From: Ptiloglossa arizonensis
Taxonomy: Eukaryota; Arthropoda; Insecta; Hymenoptera; Colletidae
NCBI RefSeq assembly: GCF_051014685.1
Contig: NW_027479758.1
Coordinates: 1-64,000, forward strand
Length of the DNA: 64,000 nucleotides
Direction: 5' to 3'
Positions 27,918-42,707 of this stretch are shown piece after piece. A model generated the notes under the pieces. The model ran no database searches and was not told the origin of the DNA. It worked only from the letters and a program-made list of their open reading frames with translations. The first letter of the stretch is position 1. Every line of letters begins with the position of its first letter. The translations under genes were made by a program, and so were the position numbers.

Positions 27918-30900
27918 TTATACGTTATACGTTAAACGTTAGACGTTATACGTTATACGTTATACGTTATACGTTATGCGTTATACGCTATACGTTATGC
28001 GTTATAGGATATACGTTATACGTTACACGTTATACGTTATACGTTATACTTTATACGTTATACGTTATACGTTATACGTTATACGTTACATGTTATGCGT
28101 TATACGCTATACGTAATGCGTTATAGGTCATACCTTATACGTGATACGTCATACGTTATACGTTATACGTGATACGTTATACGTTATACGTTATACGTTA
28201 TACGTTGTACGTTATACGTTAAACGTTAGACGTTATATGTTATACGTTATACGTTGTACGTTATACGTTATATGTAATATGTAATACGTTATACGTTATA
28301 CGCTATACGTTATACGTTATACGTTGTACGTTATACGTTATACGTTACTCGTTATACGTTATACGTTATACGTTATACGTTATACGTTACTCGTTACACG
28401 TAATGTGTAATACGTTTTACGTTTTACGTTATTCGTTATACGTTATACGTTATACGTTATACGTTATACGTTATACGTTATACGTTATACGTTATACGTT
28501 ATACGTTATACGTTATACGTTATACGTTATGCGTTATACGCTATACGTTATGTGTTATAGGATATACGTTATACGTTATACGTTATACGGTATACGTTAT
28601 ACGATATACTTTATACGTTATACGTTATACGTTATACGTTATACGTTATGCGTTATACGTTATACGTTATACGTTATACGTTATACGTAATACGTTATAC
28701 GTTATACGTTATACGTTATACGTTATACGGTATACGTTATACGTTATGCGTTATACGTTATACGTTATACGTTATACGTTTGACGTTATACGTTATACGG
28801 TATACGTTATGCGTTATACGCTATACATTATGCGTTATAGGATATACGTTATGCGTTATAGAATATACGTTATACGTGATACGTTGTACGTTATACGTTA
28901 TACGTTATACGTTATACGTTATACGTTATACGTTATACGTTATACGTTATACGTTATACGTTATACGTTATAGGTTATACGTTATACGTTATACGTTATA
29001 CGTTATACGTTATACGTTATACGTTATACGTTATACGTTATACGTTATACGTTATACGTTATACGTTATAGGTTATACGTTATACGTTATACGTTATACG
29101 TTATACGTTATACGTTATACGTTATACGTTATACGTTATACGTTATACGTTATACGTTATACGTTATACGTTATACGTTATACGTTATACGGTATACGTT
29201 ATGCGTTATACATTATACGTTATACGTTATACGTTATACGTTATACGGTATACGTTATACGTTATGCGTTATACGTTATACGTTATACGTTATACGTTAT
29301 ACGTTTGACGTTATACGTTATACGGTATACGTTATGCGTTATACGCTATACGTTTTGCGTTATAGGATATACGTTATGCGTTATAGGATATACGTTACAC
29401 GTGATACGTTGTACGTTATACGTTATACGTTATACGTTATACGTTATACGTTATACCTTATACGTTATACGTTATACGTTATACGTTATGCGTTATACGC
29501 TATACGTTATGCGTTATACATTATACGTTATACGTTACACGTTATACGTTATACGTTATACGTTATACGTTATACGTTATACGTTATACGTTATACGTTA
29601 TACGTTATACGTTATACGTTATACGTTATACGTTATACGTTATACGTTATACGTTATACGTTATACGTTATACGTTATACGTTATACGTTATACGTTATA
29701 CGTTATACGTTATACGTTATACGTTATACGTTATACGGTATACGTTATGCGTTATACATTATACGTTATACGTTATACGTTATACGTTATACGTTATACG
29801 TTATACGTTATACGTTATACGTTATACGTTTGACGTTATACGTTATACGGTATACGTTATACGTTATGCGTTATACGTTATACGTTATACGTTATACGGT
29901 ATACGTTATGCGTTATACATTATACGTTATACGTTATACGTTATACGTTATACGTTATACGTTATACGTTATACGTTTGACGTTATACGTTATACGGTAT
30001 ACGTTATACGTTATGCGTTATACGTTATACGTTATACGTTATACGTTATACGTTTGACGTTATACGTTATACGGTATACGTTATGCGTTATACGCTGTAC
30101 GTTATGCGTTATAGGATATACGTTATGCGTTATACGTTACACGTTACAAGTTATACGTTATACGTTATACGTTATACGTTATACGTTATACGTTATACGT
30201 TATACGTTATACGTTATACGTTATACGTTATACGTTATACGTTATACGTTATACGTTATACGTTATACGTTATACGCTATACGTTATACGTTATACGTTA
30301 TACGTTATAACTTATACGTTATACGTTATACGTTATAAGTTATACGTTATACGTTATACGTTATACGTTGTACGTTATACGTTAAACGTTAGACGTTATA
30401 TGTCATACGTTATACGTTGTACGTTATACGTTATACGTTATAAGTTATACGTTATACGTTATACGTTATACGTTATACGTTATACGTTATACGTTATACG
30501 TTGTACGTTATACGTTAAACGTTAGACGTTATATGTCATACGTTATACGTTGTACGTTATACGTTATACGTTATAAGTTATACGTTATACGTTAAACGTT
30601 AGACGTTATATGTCATACGTTATACGTTGTACGTTATACGTTATACGTTATAAGTTATACGTTATACGTTATACGTTATACGTTATACGTTATACGTTAT
30701 ACGTTATACGTTATACGTTATACGTTATACGTTATACGTTATACGTTATACGTTATTCGTTATACGTTATACGTTATACGTTATACGTTATACGTTATAC
30801 GTTATACGTTATACGTTATACGTTATGCGTTATACGTTATACGTTATACGTTATACGTTATAAGTTATACGTTTGTCGTTATACGTTATACGTTATACGT

Positions 30901-31460
30901 TATACGTTATACGTTATACGTTATACGTTATACGTTATACGTTATACGTTATACGTTATACGTTATACGTTATACGTTATACGTTATACGATAAACGTTA
31001 TACGTTATACGTTATACGTTATACGTTATACGCTATACGTTATACGTTATACGTTTTACGTTATACGGTATACGTTATGCGTTATACATTATACGTTATA
31101 CGTTATACGTTATACGTTATACGGTATACGTTATACGTTATGCGTTATACGTTATACGTTATACGTTATACGTTATACGTTTGACGTTATACGTTATACG
31201 GTATACGTTACGCGTTATACGCTATACGTTATGCTTTATAGGATATACGTTATGCGTTATAGGATATACGTTATACGTGATACGTTGTACGTTATACGTT
31301 ATACGTTATACGTTATACGTTATACGTTATACCTTATACGTTATACGTTATACGTTATACGTTATACGTTTTACGTTATACGTTATACGTTTTACGTTAT
31401 ACGGTATACGTTATGCGTTATACGTTATACGTTATACGTTATACGTTATACGTTATACGT
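27918..31460 (+). repeat. 4.0-kb near-tandem duplication, copy 2
   Basis: Partner of 23,893-27,470. Private changes include TTTTGCG at 29,353 for TTATGCG, TAATGTG near 28,393 for TAATATG, TTATTCG at 30,753 for consensus and ATAAACG near 30,991 for TTAAACG. Copy 1 has TTACCCG near 24,370 where this copy has TTACTCG. The 27.48-27.92 kb joint is itself a copy of the next 441 bp (block A at 27,685 and 28,126). Confidence 0.9.
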
Positions 31461-31606
31461 TATACGTTATACGGTATACGTTATGCGTTATACATTATAC
31501 GTTATACGTTATACGTTATACGTTATACGGTATACGTTATACGTTATGCGTTATACGTTATACGTTATACGTTATACGTTATACGTTATACGTTATACGT
31601 TATACG

Positions 31607-31956
31607 GTATACGTTATACGTTATGCGTTATACGTTATACGTTATACGTTATACGGTATACGTTATAGGATATACATTATACGTGATACGTTGTACGTTA
31701 TACGTTATACGTTATACGTTATACGTTATACGTTATACCTTATACGTTATACGTTATACGTTATACGTTATACGTTTTACGTTATACGTTATACGTTATA
31801 CGTTATACGGTATACGTTATGCGTTATACGTTATACGTTATACGTTATACGTTATACGTTATACGTTATACGTTATACGGTATACGTTATGCGTTATATG
31901 TTATACGTTATACGTTATACGTTATACGTTATACGGTATGCGTTATACGTTATGCG
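31607..31956 (+). repeat. 350-bp variant island, zone III copy
   Basis: Same length and variant order as 13,288-13,637. The one difference I found is TTATATG at 31,894-31,900 where the zone II copy has a consensus unit. It shows that sequence has moved between zones II and III after they became distinct. Confidence 0.9.
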
Positions 31957-34553
31957 TTATACGATATACGTTATACGTTATACGTTATACGTTATACGTT
32001 ATACGTTATACGTTATACGTTATACGTTATTCGTTATACGTTATACGTTATACGTTATACGTTATACGTTATACGTTATACGTTATACGTTATACGTTAT
32101 ACGTTATTCGTTATACGTTATACGTTATACGTTATACGTTATACGTTATACGTTATACGTTATACGTTATACGTTATACGTTATACGTTATACGTTATAC
32201 GTTATACGTTGTACGTTATACGTTATACGTTATACGTTATACGTTATACGTTATACGGTATACGTTATGCGTTATACATTATACGTTATACGTTATACGT
32301 TATACGTTATACGGTATACGTTATACGTTATGCGTTATACGTTATACGTTATACGTTATACGTTATACGTTTGACGTTATACGTTATACGGTATACGTTA
32401 TGCGTTATACGCTATACGTTATGCGTTATAGGATATACGTTATGCGTTATAGGATATACGTTACACGTGATACGTTGTACGTTATACGTTATACGTTATA
32501 CGTTATACGTTATACGTTATACCTTATACGTTATACGTTATACGTTATACGTTATACGTTTTTCGTTATACGTTATACGTTATACGTTATACATTATACG
32601 TTATACGTTATACGTTATACGTTTTACGTTATACGTTATTCGTTGTACGTTATACGTTATACGTTATACGTTATATGTTATACGTTACTCGTTATACGTA
32701 ATATGTAATACGTTTTACATTATAAGTTATACGTTATACGTTATGCGTTATACGTTATACGTTATACGTTATACGTTATACGTTATAAGTTATACGTTTG
32801 TCGTTATACGTTATACGTTATACGTTATACGTTATACGTTATACGTTATACGTTATACGTTATACGTTATACGTTATACGTTATACGTTATACGTTATAC
32901 GTTATACGTTATACGTTAAACGTTATACGTTATACGTTATACGTTATACGTTATACGCTATACGTTATACGTTATACGTTATACGTTATACGTTATACGT
33001 TATACGTTATACGTTATACGTTATACGTTAAACGTTATACGTTATACGTTATACGTTATACGTTATACGCTATACGTTATACGTTATACGTTTTACGTTA
33101 TACGGTATACGTTATGCGTTATACATTATACGTTATACGTTATACGTTATACGTTATACGGTATACGTTATACGTTATGCGTTATACGTTATACGTTATA
33201 CGTTATACGTTATACGTTATACGTTTGACGTTATACGTTATACGTTATACGTTATACGTTATACGTTATACGTTATACGTTATACGTTATACGTTATACG
33301 TTATACGTTATACGTTATACGTAATACGTTATACGTTATACGTTATACGTTACTCGTTATACGTAATATGTAATGCGTTTTACGTTATAAGTTATACGTT
33401 ATACGTTATACGTTATACGTTATACGTTATACGTTACTCGTTACACGTAATATGTAATACGTTTTACGTTTTACGTTATTCGTTATACGTTATACGTTAT
33501 ACGTTATACGTTATACGTTATACGTTATACGTTATACGTTATACGTTATGCGTTATGCGCTATACGTTATGTGTTATAGGATATACGTTATACGTTATAC
33601 GTTATACGTTATACGATATACGATATACTTTATACGTTATACGTTATACGTTATACGTTATACGTTATATGTTATACGTTATACGTTATACGTTATACGT
33701 TGTACGTTATACGTTAAACGTTAGACGTTATACGTTATACTTTATACGTTATACGTTATACGTTATGCGTTATACGCTATACGTTATGCGTTATAGGATA
33801 TACGTTATACGTTACACGTTATACGTTATACGTTATACTTTATACGTTATACGTTATACGTTATACGTTATACGTTACACGTTATACGTTAAACGTTATG
33901 CGTTATACGTTATACGTTATACGTTATACGTTATACGTTATACGTTATACGTTATACGTTATACGTTATACGTTATACGTTATACGTTATACGTTATACA
34001 TTTTACGTTGTACGTTATACGTTATACGTTATTCGTTATACGTTATACGTTATACGTTATACGTTATACGTTATACGTTATACGTTATACATTTTACGTT
34101 GTACGTTATACGTTATACGTTATTCGTTATACGTTATACGTTATACGTTATACGTTATACGTTATACGTTATACGTTATACGTTATGCGTTATGCGTTAT
34201 ACGCTATACGTTATGCTTTATACGTTATACGTTATACGTTATACGTTATACGTTATATGTTATGCGTTATACGCTATACGTAATGCGTTATAGGTCATAC
34301 CTTATACGTGATACGTCATACGTTATACGTTATACGTTATACGTGATACGTTATACGTTATACGTTATACGTTATACGTTGTACGTTATACGTTAAACGT
34401 TAGACGTTATACGTTATACGTTATACGTTATACGTTATTTGTTATACGCTATACGTTATGCGTTATAGGATATACGTTATACGTTACACGTTATACGTTA
34501 TACGTTATACTTTATACGTTATACGTTATACGTTATACGTTATACGTTATATG

Positions 34554-35260
34554 TTAAGCGTTATACGCTATACGTAATGCGTTATAGGTCATACCTTATA
34601 CGTGATACGTCATACGTTATACGTTATACGTGATACGTTATACGTTATACGTTATACGTTATACGTAATACGTTGTACGTTATACGTTAAACGTTAGACG
34701 TTATATGTTATACGTTATACGTTGTACGTTATACGTTATATGTAATATGTAATACGTTATACGTTATACGCTATACGTTATACGTTATACGTTGTACGTT
34801 ATACGTTATACGTTATTCGTTATACGTTATACGTTATACGTTATACGTTATACGTTACTCGTTACACGTAATATGTAATACGTTTTACATTTTACGTTAT
34901 TCGTTATACGTTATACGTTATACGTTATACGTTATACGTTATACGTTATACGTTATACGTTATACGTTATGCGTTATACGCTATACGTTATGTGTTATAG
35001 GATATACGTTATACGTTATACGTTATACGTTATACGTTATACGATATACTTTATACGTTATACGTTATACGTTATACGTTATACGTTATACGTTATATGT
35101 TATACGTTATACGTTATACGTTATACGTTGTACGTTATACGTTAAACGTTAGACGATATACGTTATACGTTATACGTTATACGTTATACGTTATACGTTA
35201 TACGTTATACGTTATACCTTATACGTTATACGTTGTACGTTATACGTTATACGTTATATG
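34554..35260 (+). repeat. 980-bp higher-order repeat, copy 1
   Basis: Order: block A (led by TTAAGCG), TAATACG, F, CTATACG, TTGTACG, TTATTCG, TTACTCG-TTACACG-TAATATG, TTTTACA, H, TTATATG, TTGTACG-TTAAACG-TTAGACG. The same order starts at 35,534. Offset is 980 bp at block A and 973 bp at block H. Related strings at 44,530-45,030 and 46,770-47,280 share the TTTTACA unit. Confidence 0.88.
34967..35050 (+). repeat. Variant block H, type copy (12 units)
   Basis: It opens with TTATGCG, consensus, CTATACG, TTATGTG, TTATAGG, ATATACG, runs through plain units and closes with ATATACT. Relatives lie near 22,892 (TCATGTG form), 23,390, 24,517, 28,550, 33,569, 35,961, 44,818, 47,050, 53,526 and 53,706. 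The copies near 44,818 and 47,050 share a private ATGTACG after TTATAGG, which ties them together as recent relatives. Confidence 0.87.
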
Positions 35261-35533
35261 TTATACGTTATACGTTATACGTTATACGTTATTCGTTATA
35301 CGTTATACGTTATACGTTATACGTTATACGTTATACGTTATACGTTATACGTTATACGTTATACGTTATACGTTATACGTTATACGTTATACGTTATACG
35401 TTATACGTTATACGTTATACGTTATACGTTATACGTTATACGTTATACGTTATACGTTATACGTTATACGTTATACGTTATACGTTATACGTTATACGTT
35501 ATACGTTATACGTTATACGTTATACGTTATATG

Positions 35534-36225
35534 TTATGCGTTATACGCTATACGTAATGCGTTATAGGTCATACCTTATACGTGATACGTCATACGTTAT
35601 ACGTTATACGTGATACGTTATACGTTATACGTTATACGTAATACGTTGTACGTTATACGTTAAACGTTAGACGTTATATGTTATACGTTATACGTTGTAC
35701 GTTATACGTTATATGTAATATGTAATACGTTATACGTTATACGCTATACGTTATACGTTATACGTTGTACGTTATACGTTATACGTTATTCGTTATACGT
35801 TATACGTTATACGTTATACGTTATACGTTACTCGTTACACGTAATATGTAATACGTTTTACATTTTACGTTATTCGTTATACGTTATACGTTATACGTTA
35901 TACGTTATACGTTATACGTTATACGTTATACGTTATACGTTATGCGTTATACGCTATACGTTATGTGTTATAGGATATACGTTATACGTTATACGTTATA
36001 CGTTATACGTTATACGATATACTTTATACGTTATACGTTATACGTTATACGTTATACGTTATATGTTATACGTTATACGTTATACGTTATACGTTGTACG
36101 TTATACGTTAAACGTTAGACGTTATACGTTATACGTTATACGTTATACGTTATACGTTATACGTTATACGTTATACCTTATACGTTATACGTTGTACGTT
36201 ATACGTTATACGTTATACGTTATAC
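35534..36225 (+). repeat. 980-bp higher-order repeat, copy 2
   Basis: Partner of 34,554-35,260, led by TTATGCG rather than TTAAGCG. After its TTAGACG the next unit is consensus, where copy 1 has ATATACG. Confidence 0.88.
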
Positions 36226-36254
36226 GTTATACGTTATACGTTATACGTTATTCG

Positions 36255-36520
36255 TTATACGTTATACGTTATACGTTATACGTTATACGTTATACGTTAT
36301 ACGTTATACGTTATACGTTATACGTTATACGTTATACGTTATACGTTATACGTTATACGTTATACGTTATACGTTATACGTTATACGTTATACGTTATAC
36401 GTTATACGTTATACGTTATACGTTATACGTTATACGTTATACGTTATACGTTATACGTTATACGTTATACGTTATACGTTATACGTTATACGTTATACGT
36501 TATACGTTATACGTTATACG
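36255..36520 (+). repeat. Perfect consensus run, 38 units
   Basis: From the unit after TTATTCG to the unit before TTATACC (36,521), 266 bp contain only TTATACG. A similar run of 34 units lies at 53,937-54,174. Plain runs are where copies gain or lose units. Confidence 0.93.
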
Positions 36521-37639
36521 TTATACCTTATACGTTATACGTTATACGTTATACGTTATACGTTATACGTTATACGTTATACGTTATACGTCATACGTTA
36601 TACGTTATACGTTATACGTTATACGTGATACGTCATACGTTATACGTTATACGTGATACGTTATACGTTATACGTTATACGTTATACGTTGTACGTTATA
36701 CGTTAAACGTTAGACGTTATATGTTATACGTTATACGTTGTACGTTATACGTTATATGTAATATGTAATACGTTATACGTTATACGTTATACGTTATACG
36801 TTATACGTTATACGTTATACCTTATACGTTATACGTTGTACGTTATACGTTATACGTTATACGTTATACGTTATACGTTATACGTTATACGTTATACGTT
36901 ATACGTTATACGTTATACGTTATACGTTATACGTTATACGTTATACGTTATACGTTATACGTTATACGTTATACCTTATACGTTATACGTTATACGTTAT
37001 ACGTTATACGTTATACGTTATACGTTATACGTTATACGTTATACGTTATACGTTATACGTTATACGTTATACGTTATACGTTATACGTTATACGTTATAC
37101 GTTATACGTTATACGTTATACGTTATACGTTATACGTTATACGTTATACGTTATACGTTATACGTTATGCGTTATACGCTATACGTTATGCGTTATAGGT
37201 CATACCTTATACGTGATACGTCATACGTTATACGTTATACGTTATACGTTATACGTTATTCGTTATACGTTATACGTTATACGTTATACGTTATAGGTCA
37301 TACCTTATACGTGATACGTCATACGTTATACGTTATACGTTATACGTTATACGTTATTCGTTATACGTTATACGTTATACGTTATACGTTATACGTTATA
37401 CGTTATACGTTATACGTTATACGTTATACGTTATACGTTATGCGTAATACGCTATACGTTATGCGTTATAGGATATACGTTATACGTTATACGTTATACG
37501 TTATACGTTATACGTTATACGTTATACGTTATACGTTATACGTTATACGTTATACGTTATACGTTATACGTTATACGTTATACGTTATACGTTATACGTT
37601 ATACGTTATACGTTATACGTTATACGTTATACGTTATAC

Positions 37640-39578
37640 GTTATACGTTATACGTTATACGTTATACGTTGTACGTTATACGTTGTACGTTATACGTTGT
37701 ACGTTATACGTTGTACGTTATACGTTATACGTTATACGTTATACGTTATACGTTATACGTTATACGTTATTCGTTATACGTTATACGTTATACGTTATAC
37801 GTTATACGTTATACGTTATACGTTATACGTTATACGTTATACGTTATACGTTATACGTTATACGTGATACGTTATACGGTATACGTTATGCGTTATACAT
37901 TATACGTTATACGTTATACGTTATACGTTATACGGTATACGTTATACGTTATGCGTTATACGTTATACGTTATACGTTATACGTTATACGTTTGACGTTA
38001 TACGTTATACGGTATACGTTATGCGTTATACGCTATACGTTATGCGTTATAGGGTATACGTTATGCGTTATAGGATATACGTTATACGTGATACGTTGTA
38101 CGTTATACGTTATACGTTATACGTTATACGTTATACGTTATACCTTATACGTTATACGTTATACGTTATACGTTATACGTTTTACGTTATACGTTATACG
38201 TTATACGTTATACATTATACGTTATACGTTATACGTTATACGTTATACGTTATACGTTATACGTTATTCGTTGTACGTTATACGTTATACGTTATACGTT
38301 ATATGTTATACGTTACTCGTTATACGTAATATGTAATACGTTTTACATTATAAGTTATACGTTATACGTTATGCGTTATACGTTATACGTTATACGTTAT
38401 ACGTTATACGTTATACGTTTGACGTTATACGTTATATGTTATACGTTATACGTTATACGTTATACGTTGTACGTTATACGTTAAACGTTAGACGTTATAC
38501 GTTATACGTTATACGTTATACGTTATACGTTATGCGTTATACGCTATACGTTATGCGTTATAGGATATACGTTATACGTTACACGTTATACGTTATACGT
38601 TATACTTTATACGTTATACGTTATACGTTATACGTTATACGTTATACGTTATATGTTACGCGTTATACGCTATACGTAATGCGTTATAGGTCATACCTTA
38701 TACGTGATACGTCATACGTTATACGTTATACGTTATACGTGATACGTTATACGTTATACGTTATACGTTATACGTTGTACGTTATACGTTAAACGTTAGA
38801 CGTTATACGTTATACGTTATACGTTATACGTTATGCGTTATACGCTATACGTTATGCGTTATAGGATATACGTTATGCGTTATACGCTATACGTTATGCG
38901 TTATAGGATATACGTTATACGTTACACGTTATACGTTATACGTTATACTTTATACGTTATACGTTATACGTTATACGTTATACGTTATACGTTATATGTT
39001 ACGCGTTATACGCTATACGTAATGCGTTATAGGTCATACCTTATACGTGATACGTCATACGTTATACGTTATACGTTATACGTGATACGTTATACGTTAT
39101 ACGTTATACGTTATACGTTGTACGTTATACGTTAAACGTTAGACGTTATACGTTATACGTTATACGTTATACGTTATGCGTTATACGCTATACGTTATGC
39201 GTTATAGGATATACGTTATACGTTACACGTTATACGTTATACGTTATACTTTATACGTTATACGTTATACGTTATACGTTATACGTCATACGTTATACGT
39301 TATACGTTATACGTTATACGTTATACGTTATACGTTATACGTCATACGTTATACGTTATACGTTATACGTTATACGTGATACGTCATACGTTATACGTTA
39401 TACGTGATACGTTATACGTTATACGTTATACGTTATACGTTGTACGTTATACGTTAAACGTTAGACGTTATATGTTATACGTTATACGTTGTACGTTATA
39501 CGTTATATGTAATATGTAATACGTTATACGTTATACGCTATACGTTATACGTTATACGTTGTACGTTATACGTTATAC
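37640..39578 (+). repeat. 5.06-kb spaced duplication, copy 1
   Basis: Starts with four TTGTACG units at 14-bp spacing (37,669 on), then a run, E, the TTTTACG-TTATACA stretch, C, three successive TTAAACG-TTAGACG / TTATAGG-ATATACG / A strings, and F. Offsets to 42,708-44,639 are 5,068 (37,669), 5,054 (38,011; 38,436) and 5,061 (38,833; 39,176; 39,440). It diverges after the CTATACG and TTGTACG that follow F: this copy has TGATACG, the other TTATTCG. Confidence 0.9.
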
Positions 39579-41091
39579 GTGATACGTTATACGTTATACG
39601 TTATAAGTTATACGTTGTACGTTATACGTTAAACGTTAGACGTTATATGTTATACGTTATACGTTGTACGTTATACGTTATATGTAATATGTAATACGTT
39701 ATACGTTATACGTTATACGTTATACGTTATACGTTATACGTTATACCTTATACGTTATACGTTGTACGTTATACGTTATACGTTATATGTTGTACGTTAT
39801 ACGTTATACGTTATACGTTATACGTTATACGTTATACGTTATACGTTATACGTTATACGTTATGCGTTATACGCTATACGTTATGCGTTATAGGTCATAC
39901 CTTATACGTGATACGTCATACGTTATACGTTATACGTTATACGTTATACGTTATTCGTTATACGTTATACGTTATACGTTATACGTTGTACGTTATACGT
40001 TATATGTAATATGTAATACGTTATACGTTATACGCTATACGTTATACGTTATACGTTGTACGTTATACGTTATACGTGATACGTTATACGTTATACGTTA
40101 TACGTTATACGTTGTACGTTATACGTTAAACGTTAGACGTTATATGTTATACGTTATACGTTGTACGTTATACGTTATATGTAATATGTAATACGTTATA
40201 CGTTATACGTTATACGTTATACGTTATACGTTATACGTTATACCTTATACGTTATACGTTGTACGTTATACGTTATACGTTATATGTTATACGTTATACG
40301 TTATACGTTATACGTTATACGTTATACGTTATACGTTATACGTTATACGTTATACGTTATACGTTATACGTTATACGTTATACGTTATACGTTATACGTT
40401 ATACGTTATACGTTATACGTTATATGTAATATGTAATACGTTATACGTTATACGTTATACGTTATACGTTATACGTTATACGTTATACCTTATACGTTAT
40501 ACGTTATACGTCATACGTTATACGTTATACGTTATACGTTATACGTGATACGTCATACGTTATACGTTATACGTGATACGTTATACGTTATACGTTATAC
40601 GTTATACGTTGTACGTTATACGTTAAACGTTAGACGTTATATGTTATACGTTATACGTTGTACGTTATACGTTATATGTAATATGTAATACGTTATACGT
40701 TATACGCTATACGTTATACGTTATACGTTGTACGTTATACGTTATACGTGATACGTTATACGTTATACGTTATACGTTATACGTTGTACGTTATACGTTA
40801 AACGTTAGACGTTATATGTTATACGTTATACGTTGTACGTTATACGTTATATGTAATATGTAATACGTTATACGTTATACGTTATACGTTATACGTTATA
40901 CGTTATACGTTATACCTTATACGTTATACGTTGTACGTTATACGTTATACGTTATATGTTATACGTTATACGTTATACGTTATACGTTATACGTTATACG
41001 TTATACGTTATACGTTATACGTTATACGTTATACGTTATACGTTATACGTTATACGTTATACGTTATACGTTATACGTTATACGTTATACC

Positions 41092-41406
41092 TTATACGTT
41101 ATACGTTATACGTTATACGTTATACGTTATACGTTATACGTTATACGTTATACGTTATACGTTATACGTTATACGTTATACGTTATACGTTATACGTTAT
41201 ACGTTATACGTTATACGTTATACGTTATACGTTATACGTTATACGTTATACGTTATACGTTATACGTTATACGTTATACGTTATACGTTATACGTTATAC
41301 GTTATACGTTATACGTTATACGTTATACGTTATACGTTATACGTTATACGTTATACGTTATACGTTATACGTTATACGTTATACGTTATACGTTATACGT
41401 TATACG
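41092..41406 (+). repeat. Longest perfect consensus run seen, 45 units
   Basis: From the unit after TTATACC (41,085) to the unit before TTATGCG (41,407), 315 bp are pure TTATACG. I found no longer run by eye. Confidence 0.92.
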
Positions 41407-41644
41407 TTATGCGTTATACGCTATACGTTATGCGTTATAGGTCATACCTTATACGTGATACGTCATACGTTATACGTTATACGTTATACGTTATACGTTA
41501 TTCGTTATACGTTATACGTTATACGTTATACGTTATACGTTATACGTTATACGTTATACGTTATACGTTATACGTTATACGTTATACGTTATACGTTATA
41601 CGTTATACGTTATACCTTATACGTTATACGTTATACGTTATACG

Positions 41645-41798
41645 TTGTACGTTATACGTTGTACGTTATACGTTGTACGTTATACGTTGTACGTTATACG
41701 TTGTACGTTATACGTTGTACGTTATACGTTGTACGTTATACGTTGTACGTTATACGTTGTACGTTATACGTTGTACGTTATACGTTGTACGTTATACG
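41645..41798 (+). repeat. 14-bp dimer array, TTGTACG alternating with TTATACG
   Basis: Eleven TTGTACG units start every 14 bp from 41,645 to 41,785, each followed by a consensus unit. This turns the 7-bp satellite into a strict 14-bp dimer for about 154 bp. Shorter series of four lie at 37,669 and 42,737, and others near 8,726, 48,470 and 49,435. Confidence 0.93.
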
Positions 41799-42707
41799 TT
41801 ATACGTTATACGTTATACGTTATACGTTATACGTTATACGTTATACGTTATACGTTATACGTTATGCGTTATACGCTATACGTTATGCGTTATAGGATAT
41901 ACGTTATACGTTATACGTTATACGTTATACGTTATACGTTATACGTTATACGTTATACGTTATACGTTATACGTTATACGTTATACGTTATACGTTATAC
42001 GTTATACGTTATACGTTATACGTTATACGTTATACGTTATACGTTATACGTTATACGTTATACGTTATACTTTATACGTTATACGTTATACGTTATACGT
42101 TATACGTTATACGTTATACGTTATACGTTATACGTTATACGTTATACGTTATACGTTATACGTTATACGTTATACGTTATACGTTATACGTTATACGTTA
42201 TACGTTATACGTTATACGTTATACGTTATACGTTATACGTTATACGTTATACCTTATACGTTATACGTTATACGTTATACGTTATACGTTATACGTTATA
42301 CGTTATACGTTATACGTTATACGTTATACGTTATACGTTATACGTTATACGTTATACGTTATACGTTATACGTTATACGTTATACGTTATACGTTATACG
42401 TTATACGTTATACGTTATACGTTATACGTTATACGTTATACGTTATACGTTATACGTTATACGTTATACGTTATACGTTATGCGTTATACGCTATACGTT
42501 ATGCGTTATAGGTCATACCTTATACGTGATACGTCATACGTTATACGTTATACGTTATACGTTATACGTTATTCGTTATACGTTATACGTTATACGTTAT
42601 ACGTTATACGTTATACGTTATACGTTATACGTTATACGTTATACGTTATACGTTATACGTTATACGTTATACGTTATACGTTATACGTTATACGTTATAC
42701 GTTATAC

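Larger units (their letters stand above)
22041..32690 (+). repeat. Zone III: array rich in block E, GTATACG and TTTGACG
   Basis: GTATACG, TTTGACG and paired TTATAGG-ATATACG units recur every few hundred bases. Block E copies start at 24,776, 25,300, 28,808, 29,332 and 32,398, with a TTACGCG-led variant at 27,218 and 31,208. Four block A copies (23,774, 24,068, 27,652, 28,093) sit at the joints of a 4.0-kb duplication. Between 26,380 and 26,660, and again at 30,360-30,640, a short TTAAACG-TTAGACG-TTATATG-TCATACG string recurs three times in each copy. From about 31,460 to 32,690 the array carries an island shared with zone II and one more block E. Confidence 0.82.

Noticed and set aside
24180..35050. 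An 84-bp (12-unit) period, since blocks A, E, F and H all measure 12 units
   Set aside because: I chose the block ends at variant units, and spacing between neighbouring blocks is not a multiple of 84 bp. The shared length is probably chance.
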